Shown piece after piece: positions 1-11,167 of a DNA stretch of 64,000 bases. Made by a program: the position numbers and the translations under genes. The notes below the pieces were generated by a model, which did no database searches, was not told the origin of the DNA, and saw only the letters and a list, made by a program, of their open reading frames with translations. This DNA is from Gossypium raimondii (Eukaryota > Streptophyta > Magnoliopsida > Malvales > Malvaceae), in the NCBI RefSeq assembly GCF_025698545.1, contig NC_068572.1:186001-250000 (forward strand). Reading direction: 5' to 3'. Numbering within the stretch: position 1 is the stretch's first letter; each line of letters starts with the position of its first letter.

Positions 1-146
1 TTGGTTGTTTGTCATTGGTGTTCCATAAATTGGTTTGAAACTTTGGTTCGTGTTTTTTGCATTCTTTTCCTGGTTAATTGTTGTCTGTGTTTTTGAATCA
101 CGTGTCTATCTTCTAACTGGAAACTATATTGTGCATCCTGTTACAG

Positions 147-3100
147 TCTTCTATCAACGGGTCGGCATCTAATCTTCCAGACAGTAGTGGACGTTCTTTT
201 GCAACATCTTTCTCTGGTCAGTCTGGTGCTGCCTCCCCTGTTTTCCATCACACTGGTGGGTAAATTTTACTGGATTTCCATTCACCTATGTTCTTTTGAA
301 TTCATGCAATTTTGTTGTTTGTTTTTTGCAGGCTCTATTCAGGGACTGCATAATATTCATGGTAGCTTTAATGTTCCCAACCTGCCTGGCACGCTTGCAT
401 CAAGAAACTCAACGTTAAGTAATGTTCCAACTGGTGGTGTTCAACAACCTACTGGGAGCCTTTCTGGTGGAAGATTTGCATCAAATAATCTCCCAGTTGC
501 ACTTTCTCAGGTAGTTCTAATATTCCCACTGTACTGTAGTTTGACTTCTGTTATTACAGCTAAAGAAATTCTACAGACTATCTCCTCCCTTCATGCATGT
601 CATTAGGACAAACCCCCATAAAAATGAAAAATAATAGGAAGGAAATAAACTCTTGCATTCTTGTACTATGTACTTTGTTTTCTTATAAATACCATTTTGC
701 AGTTATCTCACGGCAGCTCCCATGGTCATTCAGGAGTAACCAATAGAGGAGGTATTAGTATTGTAGGAAACCCTGGATTTAGTAGTAACTCAAATGGAGT
801 TGGTGGCTCTATACCTGGTATTCTCCCAACCTCTGTAGGAATCGGTAACCGCAATGCTGTTCCAGGATTGGGAGTATCCCCAATTCTGGGAAATGCAGGT
901 CCTAGGATAACAAGTTCTATGGGAAACATGGTTGGTGGGGGCAACATCGGGAGGACATTAAGCTCTGGTGGAGGGTTATCTGTGCCTGGTCTAGCATCTC
1001 GTCTGAATTTAAGTGGCAATAGTGGATCCGCAAGTTTAACTGTGCAGGGACAGAATCGGTTGATGAGTGGTGTGCTTCCTCAAGGTACATTACTGTGAAC
1101 AATGACCTCTATATTTTGCTGTTGGCAAAAAAAGACCACTGTTTACTTCTGTTGCTGGCTATGATTTCCATAGGCATAAATCAGTACAATGGCAAAAAAT
1201 TTTGGTTAATTTACCATCCCTCGTTGCTTCTCGGTGCACGCTAGTAATCTGGTTCTTATTATTAACAGGTTCTAGATATATGTTTCAATTTTTTATGATT
1301 TGATTATTACTTTTGTATTGTGGAATTTGTGCCTAGTGGATTTACTGGCTTAGTTGCACATCTTTATTTGAATGACACTTTCTGCATTCAGGATCTCCTC
1401 AGGTACTTTCAATGTTAGGCAATTCTTATCCAACTGCTGGGGGTCCACTTTCCCAGAGTCATGTTCAAGCTGTGAACAATCTTAGTTCTATGGGCATGTT
1501 GAATGATGTGAACTCAAATGACAATTCCCCTTTTGACATAAACAATGATTTCCCTCAGTTGACAAGTCGTCCTAATTCTGCTGGTGGGCCTCAAGGACAA
1601 TTGGGTAACTAAAGAAGAACACTTTCTGATACTTTCACTTGCCCCCCCCTCCTCCTCTTTTTTCCCCCTTATACTGAAGTTCTAAGATTCTAAGTTAAAA
1701 TATTTCAGGTTCATTACGAAAACAAGGTCTTAGTCCCATTGTTCAACAAAACCAAGAGTTCAGCATTCAAAATGAAGATTTCCCTGCATTACCAGGATTT
1801 AAAGGTTCACAGATAGTCTTTAACCTTGTTATGATTTAATGCAGTTTATTTTCTGGTAGACAGAAATTTTTCTCACTTTTTATGTACATGGGAATCCAGC
1901 TTGAAGTTATATCAGTACTTGATTTTGTGGTCATTTTAGTATATTAGCTGTTTACTGATTTTTTATGGCAGTATTATTATCACATTTAATGACTTACTTT
2001 TTATTTATACAATGCAATTATTGTTTTTAAAACCATTATGTTCTAAGCCGTTATTATATAATATTGTACAGGTGGTAATGCTGATTATGCAATGGATTTG
2101 CACCAGAAAGAGCAACTACATGACAATACCATGTCTATGATGCAGTCTCAGCACTTCTCTGTGAGTCTATTTACAAAATTGAAAAATTATGGTTTATTTG
2201 CCTTTTTGTATATTTATTTTTAATAATGGCATGCTGGCATATTATGGCTTATGTATTTCCTTTCCTTCATTTTGTAAAAAATAAGTATATTTTATCTTCA
2301 TGACGTATGTACTCTGATATGTTTTCTCTAATATGTGCATGCAATTCGCACAGATGGGGAGATCAGCAGGATTTAACTTGGGTGGATCTTATTCATCTCA
2401 TCGCCCACAGCAGCAACAGCAACATGCTCCATCAGCCAGTGGTAGTGGGGTCTCCTTTTCACCTGGAAACAACCAAGATCTTCTCCATTTACATGGCTCA
2501 GATATATTCCCGTCATCTCATTCAAGCTACCACTCACAGGTGTGACAGTCTGGTGATGTCGATGGTTTCCTGCAACCTAATAATTACAAATTAGGGAGTA
2601 ATTACTTATTAGGTGGTAGGAGGAAACAGATTCTCAACTGATTTGAAACATCAAATTGAGGAGTGTTTTAGTAGCTTAGATGAATTGAGGTTCATTGTTG
2701 ATCAAACCGAAAGAATGTGAAATTGGGCCCTTTTTCTCATATAACAGCCTGCTGAAAAATAGGTTCCATTGAAAGATGATGAATTTGGTTTGACTTCCTT
2801 TTGTTGGACGCCATTTATGCCTGCGTTTGATTTGTGCATTATTATTTTTTCTTATTTCATAGAGGTTAAATATAATTACTTCTAACATCCTCTTTCATCT
2901 TTGGTTTAGACCAACGGACCACCTGGAGTTGGACTAAGACCTTTAAATTCCTCAAATACGGTTTCTGGCATGGGTTATGACCAGCTCATTCAGCAATATC
3001 AGCAACATCAGAACCCTTCCCAATTTCGTCTTCAACAGATATCAGCTGTCAATCAATCGTTTAGGGAACCAGGCATGAAATCAATGCAAGCCACACAGTC

Positions 3101-4001
3101 TAATCCAGACCCATTTGGTTTACTTGGTTTGCAAAGTGTGATAAAGATGACCGATCCTGATTTGACTTCCCTTGCACTCGGAATCGATCTGACAACACTT
3201 GGTTTAAATTTAAATTCATCAGAAAATCTTCACAAGACTTTTCGTTCTCCGTGGTCTGATGAACCAGCTAAGGGTGACCCAGAGTTCACCGTGCCACAAT
3301 GTTATTACGCTAAGCAACCACCTGCATTACATGTGAGCTGGCTTTCGCTTATCTTAACTGCCAGAATTAGTGAATTTTCTCTACTATAGTTCTGATTTCC
3401 TTTTGGTGCATGCAGCAAGGGTATTTTTCGAAATTTTCTGTGGATGCATTGTTCTATATATTTTACAGGTGTGATTAATTTATTGACTATTGTTCTTTTT
3501 TTTTCCTCGAATATCGTAAAGATCTTATTCTTAGCCATATTTATTTCTCTGTTTTCCATGCAGCATGCCAAAAGATGAAGCTCAACTATATGCCGCAAAT
3601 GAACTGTATGATCTCTACTAAATGAACTCTGCAAGCTTTATACACTCTTTTTTCTTTCCCAACTTTTCATTTTACATCTCTTATTGGCAGTTATAATAGA
3701 GGCTGGTTTTACCACAAGGAGCATCGATCATGGTTCATAAGAGTCCCCAATGTGGAGCCACTGGTTAAGACGAACACATATGAGAGAGGTTCTTATCACT
3801 GTTTTGATCCGAAGTCATTTGAAACAATCCGTAAGGTTGGAACACTATTATATTCCCACAGCATTTATATATGTGTACATTTTACGTCGCTCACTACTCT
3901 AGTTGTAGTTACTGAAAGCTGCCTATCTATTTCGAGTGCAGGACAATTTTGTCGTTCATTACGAGATGTTGGAAAAAAGACCGGCTTTACCTCAACATTA
4001 A
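147..4001 (+). CDS. VIP2: CCR4-NOT complex subunit NOT2 (VIP2-like), 5' end off window
   Basis: Scaffold subunit of the CCR4-NOT deadenylase and transcription-regulation complex; through its NOT-box it pairs with NOT3/NOT5 and docks on NOT1. Exons read from splice signals: 147-255, 332-510, 703-1084, 1392-1604, 1709-1804, 2072-2160, 2354-2539, 2910-3332, 3416-3468, 3564-3605, 3691-3835 and 3942-4001. They sum to 1977 nt in one open frame, 658 residues plus stop. The first two thirds is a low-complexity Gly/Ser/Asn region with a Gln run near 2405-2430. The C-terminal third, from DPFGLLGLQSVIKMTDPDLT onward, is the NOT2/3/5 domain, and the protein ends EKRPALPQH. Homologues start with about six more residues, which must come from an exon left of the window. 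No damage seen. Family assignment is secure; the plant name VIP2 comes from memory of the family. Confidence 0.95.
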
Positions 4002-4287
4002 CAAGTTATTTCTTCTGTTTTATGGTGTACATTGTAAAGCTATGAGTAGCCAATATTTATAGCCTCTTTTCCCATCTAATCTCAAGGCATTTCCAATATG
4101 TTGTCATAGTCTCTTTCCTAGTAAACCTGGAATTGAACTGTCAAGGCTGTTGTTCTTAAGGGTGAAGTTCGGTTTTGAAAAGAAAAAGTGAAGTTACTGT
4201 GTCATATTTTGGTTCTTAAAAACTGAACTGAATTGGGTCGATTTATCAGTTTGGGTGGATTTGGTTCATTAGGTATATTTTTTTTAA

Positions 4288-4809
4288 TAAACTACATCTC
4301 ATGTCGCTAAGCTATTAGGTCACTAAGGTATTAGTAAGTTTATGTTTTGATTACTCAACTTTAAGAAGTTACAAAACGGTTGTTGAACTATTTAAAAATT
4401 TTCATTCAAGTTACTAGTTAAAATCGTTGTTGTATGACATTTGCTTGCATCGCTTGCATCAATCGAAAGCTTTTCTTTTTTTTTTCTTTTTTACAGTTTA
4501 GTTTTTTTTATTGAAACAACGAATCTGTGAACTAAAATTCAAATGATTTTGTTTTTTGATCTTCAATATTGGCCATCAAATTAACTTTGAATTTAAGGTA
4601 TGTTTTACTTGTTGATGGGTATTGAACCATTGTACCAATCATAGCTTGGAGCTCGTTAGTTAAAATTTTTAAAAATAAAAAAAGAAACTTAATTGTGCAA
4701 TGATTTAAATAAAAACTTTGCAATAGTTCAATAATTATTTTGTAACATTTTAAGGTTGAGTGATTAAAATGTAAATTTAATAATTGTTTAGTGAACTTAG
4801 TGTAGTTTG
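4288..4809. mobile_element. TIR (MITE-like) repeat, gtcactcaactt family
   Basis: Non-coding block with long imperfect terminal inverted repeats. The left arm, about 4289-4395 (aaactacatct, then gattactcaactttaag, ttacaaaacggttgttgaac), is matched in reverse complement by the right arm, about 4715-4808. The same arms recur at 27198-27404 and 33224-33775, so this is a dispersed family. No transposase is present. It lies just downstream of the NOT2 gene. Confidence 0.6.
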
Positions 4810-5158
4810 CTTAAATATAAATTATTTATTTTATATAATTAAAATTGAAGTTGGTAAAAATAGAAGTTAGTTGGGTTTGGATAATTATATTATTTTAATT
4901 TGTGAAATGAAAATAATATGAATTGAATTCATATTTAAGTAATAATTGAATTCATATTTAAGTAATAATTGAATTAAAAATAAACCGCATGTAATAAAAT
5001 CGGTTAAAAATCAATTGAAAAATGATTTTTTTTAAATTTATATTGGAATATTTGTTTGCATCACAGTTATTACAATCACAGGAACAGGAAATAAGGTTCA
5101 GGCTTGTCTCAATAAAATCCTTGGATCATTTTAGTGATTTTGATAAAGGTATCTCAAC

Positions 5159-8100
5159 TCAATCATTTCTTACAACTTGATGTACCTCCACTGTCTGCTG
5201 CACTATAACCTGTGGTACCGGTGCCGGTGCCGGAATGAACTCCACGGTGGCTTCAGTTGGAGAAGGATCTGTTTGTTTTGATCCTGTACAACAACAATAG
5301 TAACAGCAAGAAGCAAGAAGCGCTAATAGTATAACTGAACCGATACTCGACCCTATCGTCGCCGCATTTTTACTTTTCGGGCAGCTTGAGTTTTCGTTCT
5401 CATCAATCCTGCCCGGACATAAACGTGGAACAACAGTTAGTTCGAAATGTTGGAAACATGAAAAGTAATGCTTGATGATGAGCCTGCCTGCCTGCCTGCC
5501 TGCTTACATGTAATTGATTTGCTTGTTATCGGTTATCGATTGTGGAACACAACCAGAAAAATCATTGTCTCGGAGGTCACTGTAAAAAAACATAGTTTGA
5601 GAATTTAGAATATGAATACTTCACACACACATGTGCTGGAATTTCAACAAGTTACTCACAGTACTCGTAGGTTCGGTAACTTTCCAAGAAAATCTGGAAT
5701 TTCCCCTGAAAGTTTGTTATTATGCAAATCTCTGATTCATGATACAGGAACAGAAAACAGCAAATTTATAAGTGCTTTAAACCAAACATCCAGTGAGTGG
5801 TAATGTTTTTAATTTAAGCCTAAGGGTATAGTGACTCAATTATTAATAAATAATTTTTTAGTCATTTAAGTGTGGAAAGCTATAAAATAGTTACCAATTA
5901 TTTGGTCACAGCGGTTAAATTACCGATAAAATGATAATAACTTGGCAACTTTAAAAATTGAAATAATAACAACTTTAACCCTACCCTTTGATGAAAAAAA
6001 ATATTGAATAATTAGGTGATAAAAAAGAAACTTATGAATAGTACTTTATCCTTTAATATAATAGTGTTAATGGTGAAAAGTTAAATAACTCACATTACTT
6101 CAAGGGCATCCATTTGGCTGAATTTTGGGAGATAACCTTGGAGACCAAAACCAGAAAGATATCTGCAACATATGTTAAACATTTTTTTCATAGCAATGGA
6201 GTCGAAAACAAGGGTGAAATCAGAAATTTTTTTTAGGAGGGTCGAAATTAAATTGTAACTTTTACGATAGCAAAAATGTAATTTCACTATTTTAATAGCA
6301 TATATCTTTATACTTTTTAAAGAATTAAATCAAATTTTTATATTTTTAAGGGGGGCCAAAGTACAATTTCACATTTACCAATTTAAATTTTTAAAAATTT
6401 TAAAGGGTATAAATGGAAAATCTATTTTAGAGGGGCCGGGACCCTTGCCAGCCCTTTTAATTCCGCCCTTAGTTGAAAGGAAGTTTTTTTTTTCTCCTGA
6501 AGAACTTTCTTGCCATGCAAGAAATGTTTAAAGAATGAAAAGAGTTTTATGTACATTGAAGTTACTCTTGGAGGTTGATTAGTGCTACAATTCAACCATT
6601 GCCAAATAGTGTCATTAGGTAGACACGGGTCTCCGCTCCATCCCTTCAACTGGTCGAATGTGTCAATGAACTCTTCTAACCCGTCCACTTCTTAACAAAT
6701 ACTGAGTTAGACCCGAAATTTTATGTGTTGGAATTAAAAAATTTTAGGGCGAAATGAGTCTTACAGTCATTTTGTGATGTAGTTGCAATGACAAGAGGTT
6801 GGCTAACAGTGTAAACTTCAATGGCACTTATTATTGGTGCCAATGTGGAATCCTCCGTTGGTACTAATTGAATGTCTAAAGTGCCAACGGATTGTAAATT
6901 CGCCCATACACTGGTACAGATCTGGTATTCCGGGATTGTAGTGTTTACGAAACTTCTATTCACGGTTACGTTGAACGATCTGGTCTCACTAGTTTCCAAG
7001 AATGGCTCGGTGAAGTACATTTCGACATGGTCGAGGTGGCTCACGTTGTCAAAACCAAAACTTAAGTTAATTGTATCCATAGCACTTGCTTCAACTGCTT
7101 TGATTATTGCAGAATCAGGAGGGGCATTAACAGATGTTTCGTCGAGGGATGTGAAATTCGCGGTTAACGAATCTAAGCCAGGTGGTATCTGAGGCTCCCA
7201 TATCCGGTTATATTGATCATCAGGGTACCTATATAAGCACACATTGTATAAAGAAGTTCAAACATGTTTAAAGATCCCAAATTTGGTTACTTCTTACCCA
7301 AGTATCCTATCATCGGCTCCGTAATTGTAACGATAGCTGATGAACCAAGCCATATCCCTTCTCATTTGGGGATACATATCATCAGGCAATGGCAAAGATT
7401 CCAACCTGGAAATGAAAGGGAACTCTTGATCTTGAGTTCGAGCTAGACAAATACTAATACTGTCCCCTTTGGTTGCATAAATCATTTCGTAATACGTGAA
7501 ACTAGTAGTATTAGTCACAACGGTAGCCCATTTGTTCCCATCGAATTCAAGGTCAAAAGTCGGTGGCTTAGAATGGCCATCATAGTTACCATACCAGAAC
7601 ATAGCTCTCATAATGTATCTGGTTGATGTTGGTGTAGGGATAGTGTAGCAGTTCTTGTTTTGTTCCGAGAAGACACGTAATGTATTCAGTTGCTCGATGT
7701 CGGAAGAACTGGTCGAAGCGACCTGTTTATTGTCGCCAGTTTTAATGTAATCATCATCTGAATCCCAAGTATCACCATTTGAATCTTTATAGCTTGTGTC
7801 TGATCCACAGTCTATCCTCACCCAGTCCCATGTATCTTATAAAGCCATTTAAAGTATATGTTACATTAGAAGAACGGTTACATATCATATACATTGAGAG
7901 TGTTAAAAAGCTTAAGGTCAAATTTAGTCCTTGACATTCAGTTTTTTAATTTTACCTTTATTATTTTTAGGTAAATTTACACATTAACTTTATATTTTCA
8001 ACGAAAATGATGACTAAAACATTAATTTTTTAATGTGTGGCAATACATGTATACTTCATATTGGCATGACACGTTAACAAATAATTTAAAAATAATTTTT

Positions 8101-8355
8101 TTAAAACTGAAATACATGTCAATTGCTATTGGACCGTCATATCTAAAACTTTAACGTTTTGATCAATATTTTGATTTGAAATGTTGATGATCAAATTCAA
8201 TATTTTTTTTAAAGGTTAAGGGTTAAATTTAATTTTTTAAAGTTAAAGTACAAATTTAACAAAAATGAACAAATGATAAGAAAGGAGTAGCATTTTATAC
8301 CTTGAGAAAAAGCTTTTTGGGCTAATAAAATTGCAAAGAACAACACCTTTATCAT
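5159..8355 (-). CDS. Malectin-like domain LRR membrane protein without a kinase domain
   Basis: Likely cell-surface carbohydrate- or ligand-binding receptor-like protein. Exons in coding order: 8355-8301, 7835-7298, 7228-6765, 6687-6555, 6162-6094, 5731-5660, 5579-5508 and 5408-5159; together 1653 nt, 550 residues, one frame. Residues 1-17 (MIKVLFFAILLAQKAFS) form a signal peptide. The malectin-like domain spans about 20-350. A hinge containing GDPCLP (about 370) leads into three short LRR exons of 69-72 nt (about 397-467). A transmembrane helix lies at about 482-503, followed by a Cys cluster and a tail of about 45 residues rich in Pro and Val. Malectin-LRR kinases of the SYMRK/At2g19210 type continue into a kinase; here a stop follows the short tail, as in the kinase-less Arabidopsis relatives. 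The frame is intact, so I infer a functional truncated architecture. Confidence 0.88.
5482..5501. repeat. (GCCT)5 microsatellite at a splice donor
   Basis: Five tandem gcct tetranucleotides lie in an intron of the malectin-LRR gene. On the coding strand they begin a few bases after the donor GTAAGC at 5507. Confidence 0.9.
6208..6470. mobile_element. hAT-like MITE with ggggcg-type ends, in an intron
   Basis: About 263 bp sharing its body with 34432-34696 and 47387-47650 (gggtcgaaattaaattgta near the left, ggggccgggacccttgcc near the right). Candidate 8-bp target duplication agtcgaaa (6200-6207) versus agttgaaa (6471-6478), one mismatch. It sits in the intron between exons 4 and 5 of the malectin-LRR gene and leaves the splice sites clear. 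Confidence 0.6.
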
Positions 8356-8602
8356 TGTCAAACTCTTGATTTGAACAACTTAGAGATGGAAATGGAACAT
8401 TTATAAGCAAATCCCAATGTGTGATAATGGTAGATGATACAATCTTTTAATGTTTTATTGACGATAAGTTTTATGTTTTGCGAAGACAACGACGAGGCTT
8501 GTCCTTTTGTTTGTCATCTTCATCGCAACTTCCTCGTCAATTCTCAAGTATACATATTTTAACAACTGTATTTACATAAAAATATTTGTTACACATCCAT
8601 AT

Positions 8603-9200
8603 AAACCTGATCATGGGTTAGGTTATCTGGTTTAAATGTTCACACAAAAAGTGAAAGAGTTTGGATAAAAATATAGGCTCGAAAAATAGGTTTAGGTAAA
8701 AAAAAGAGGCCCATTTTCTAAATGAGTCGAGCCTTGAATAAGCCTTTTTCGCCTAGACTCAGCCCAAATTTGTAAAAAAAATGTTGTTTTCACTGTTTTT
8801 GCTGTTGTTTTGGTGTTATTTCGTTATTATATTGCTACTATTTTGTTGTTATTGTTTGGACGTTATAACTCTTATTTTATATATTTGCTTGCTAAGTTGC
8901 ACTTATATTAGTGTTATTTAACTATAAATAATTTTTAATTTGTTGAGAAATATTTATTTTAATGTTTTTAGTGTATTTGGTGTATTATATTTTTAAATTT
9001 TTTTATATAAAAATAATAATATAAAAAAATTTAATACGGATAAGCTGAGTCAAGCTCGATTTTAGCATTTTTATCTGAATCGAGCTTGAGTAAAATTTTA
9101 GACCTATTTTTCGAACTGGGCTGAGACCTAAACAATAGGCCTAAAATTCTATTGAGACCTGATCCAAACTCGACTTAACCCAGTCCATGATCAACTCTAG
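8603..9200. mobile_element. hAT-type MITE, family A copy 1
   Basis: 598-bp element. Left end aaacctgatcatgggttagg; right end, reversed, ctagagttgatcatggactg. It is flanked by 8-bp duplications atccatat (8595-8602) and atccatac (9201-9208). The subterminal text (ataggctcgaaaaataggtt, then aaagaggcccat) matches the copies at 14117 and 18834. The middle is AT-rich filler without coding capacity. The 8-bp duplication indicates the hAT superfamily; with no transposase, this copy is non-autonomous. Confidence 0.75.
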
Positions 9201-9208
9201 ATCCATAC

Positions 9209-9644
9209 TAAATTCAGATGGATTGGGTTTAACTTTAAAGCTCGAAAATTGCAAAGAAAAACACATTATCTTCACACCTTTTCATTATCGTCCTTTGCCA
9301 AGAATCCAAGAGAAAAGCTGAGGAAAGTTCCTTGAAATCAAGAGAAAGTGATGTATAGAATTTCAAAGTATTCTCGTCATAATTAATTAAATTATATATT
9401 GGTTAACATCATTTCTTTCAAGCTGTGAAGTTACCAGGAATGAGACCGACAAGACGAACAATGAAGCAACCATTTAACGACAGCAACAATAACTGTCGAT
9501 GATAACAGCAGCAATCTAGCCAACTAAACATTTTCTTCTTCCCTCTAATTTTGTTTGTCCCTTTATTATGCTGAAATTTTAAATTTAATCATTGTACTTT
9601 AATTTGTTATAATTTGATCCTTTTTACGACTTCTTTTTATACGT
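9209..9644. other. Gene-free spacer
   Basis: AT-rich DNA between the MITE and the ankyrin pseudogene. I see no coding, RNA or repeat signal in it. Confidence 0.5.
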
Positions 9645-10255
9645 GGAAATCCAAATTCTTTACAAATCATGAAATCAGTAGGATATTCTCAACAGTAGCT
9701 CAAAAGGGAAAAGACAACTATATATTCAACCATAGCTGTCATTGCCCACAGAACCTGCATTGTTCCTCCAGCTGTTCATTTTCTTCAAGATTCGTGCCCA
9801 AAGCATATTAGGTGATGGGTGTGATGATATGACCTAAACATACATACTTGAATCCGAGTGTTACTCAGATCCATAAATTTGCAATTGAGAGCAAGTAATC
9901 TTCTGTTGCCTAAGAATGGGGACAAAAAGTATGATCATTTAAGAGATAATACATTTAGTGGCAATGGAATCAAAGATGAAGAATATTACAAAAGCAGGGT
10001 TTTCACCTATAGTTGCTTCCCCAAGGGAGAGACAGGACTTGGAAAATCACAGCAATGGCATGCAACTGTGGTAATTAAGACAGCAACTACATATTGTGGA
10101 GCCTTTTGGCAATGCCTTGGACATGTTTTCGAGTTTGTCGGGTGTGTTTCTCGTTGATTGTGCAGACTTTGATGATTCGAACACTTCGAACCCCATGCTG
10201 CTCCAACATGGCTGCTATCTCTGGTTGCTCAGTTTATAAGCATTTCCTGCAAGTT
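9645..10255 (-). pseudogene. Decayed copy of the ITN1-like ankyrin gene (3' end)
   Basis: Matches the last exon and 3' flank of the intact gene at 15480-16500. Shared landmarks are agatgaagaatattac, ttgcttccccaagggagag, gtggagccttttggcaat, gtttgtcgggtgtgt and cgaaccccatgctgctcc; the 3' flank match (aaattctttacaaatcatg, agtatgatcatttaagag) begins near 9650. Most of the membrane-spanning coding segment is deleted (about 360 nt of parent sequence jumped near 9960) and smaller deletions break the frame, so no product is expected. Because the match lies within a single parental exon plus its downstream DNA, it cannot show whether copying went through RNA; inclusion of the 3' flank is compatible with DNA duplication. 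The patatin gene lies between this copy and its parent. Confidence 0.82.
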
Positions 10256-11167
10256 GGATTCAGTAACATATTGAATAAGAAGTACATATATACATATGTG
10301 TGTATGCATATATTTATATGCAGCAAGGAAATTAAACTCAACGGATTAACACACAGTGAAGGGGCATGTCGTTAACATCTCATAGGGTTTCTCAGTGACA
10401 AATTTACAGAAACTGTTTGACATACTGGCCAGCTCCATTTCCAAGCTAGGTAACAAGTATTAGTGGAGGTGGACAGAACGCCAAATTGGCTCTGCAACTA
10501 CGCCTCTCAGAACCCCATAGAGCTTTGTTCATTATACTTGAAAAAGAAATGCAGAATTGGGAAATATTTGGTCATTGGCCTTTGAAATAAGAACCCCATT
10601 TTCAATCATGTCGGGTTTATTGTTGTCATGAAATTATTATTTTAAATCCTTTTTTTTACCACCTGATGAATGGGGTTTTCCCCTTTTTTCCTTTTTATTT
10701 CAGTCAATGTTCAATGGAGATTTGCATGCACCAGAGAACAAATGTTTGCTAGTTCCATGATTGTCCCTTGAAAAGCAAGAATGAAAAAAAAAACCCAACA
10801 GTCTGAACACTGCAACCTTAACAAAGCAAAGCTATAAGATATGTCGTTGACTGTTGTCTTCATGCGTGTCTCTTAATTACTTTTTGACTTGTTGCTAAAG
10901 AAGGATACAAAAATGGGGACTCTAATTGTCTGCCACTTACTCACCCTGTTATCACTTTTCTCGTTACTCACTTGTCAGTTCAAATATGATCATGTTAAGG
11001 CAATCAATAACTATGATCCAACAATGAGAAATGCAATTTTATTGGTATTATAAGGACAAAAGACATCAACTAAATTCTACATTTCAATCCCTTTCTTTGT
11101 CCTTTCTTTTGACAATTTCATACGCTATATAAATTACAATGTTCTAGCCATGCCTGATCGAATGAAA
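10256..11167. other. Gene-free spacer
   Basis: No supported gene. It includes a short ta/tg-rich stretch near 10285-10320, and its right end is probably the 3' untranslated region of the minus-strand patatin gene. Confidence 0.45.

Noticed and set aside
726-1019. Pro-rich 97-residue minus-strand frame
   Set aside because: Antisense shadow of the Gly/Ser-rich NOT2 exon 703-1084.
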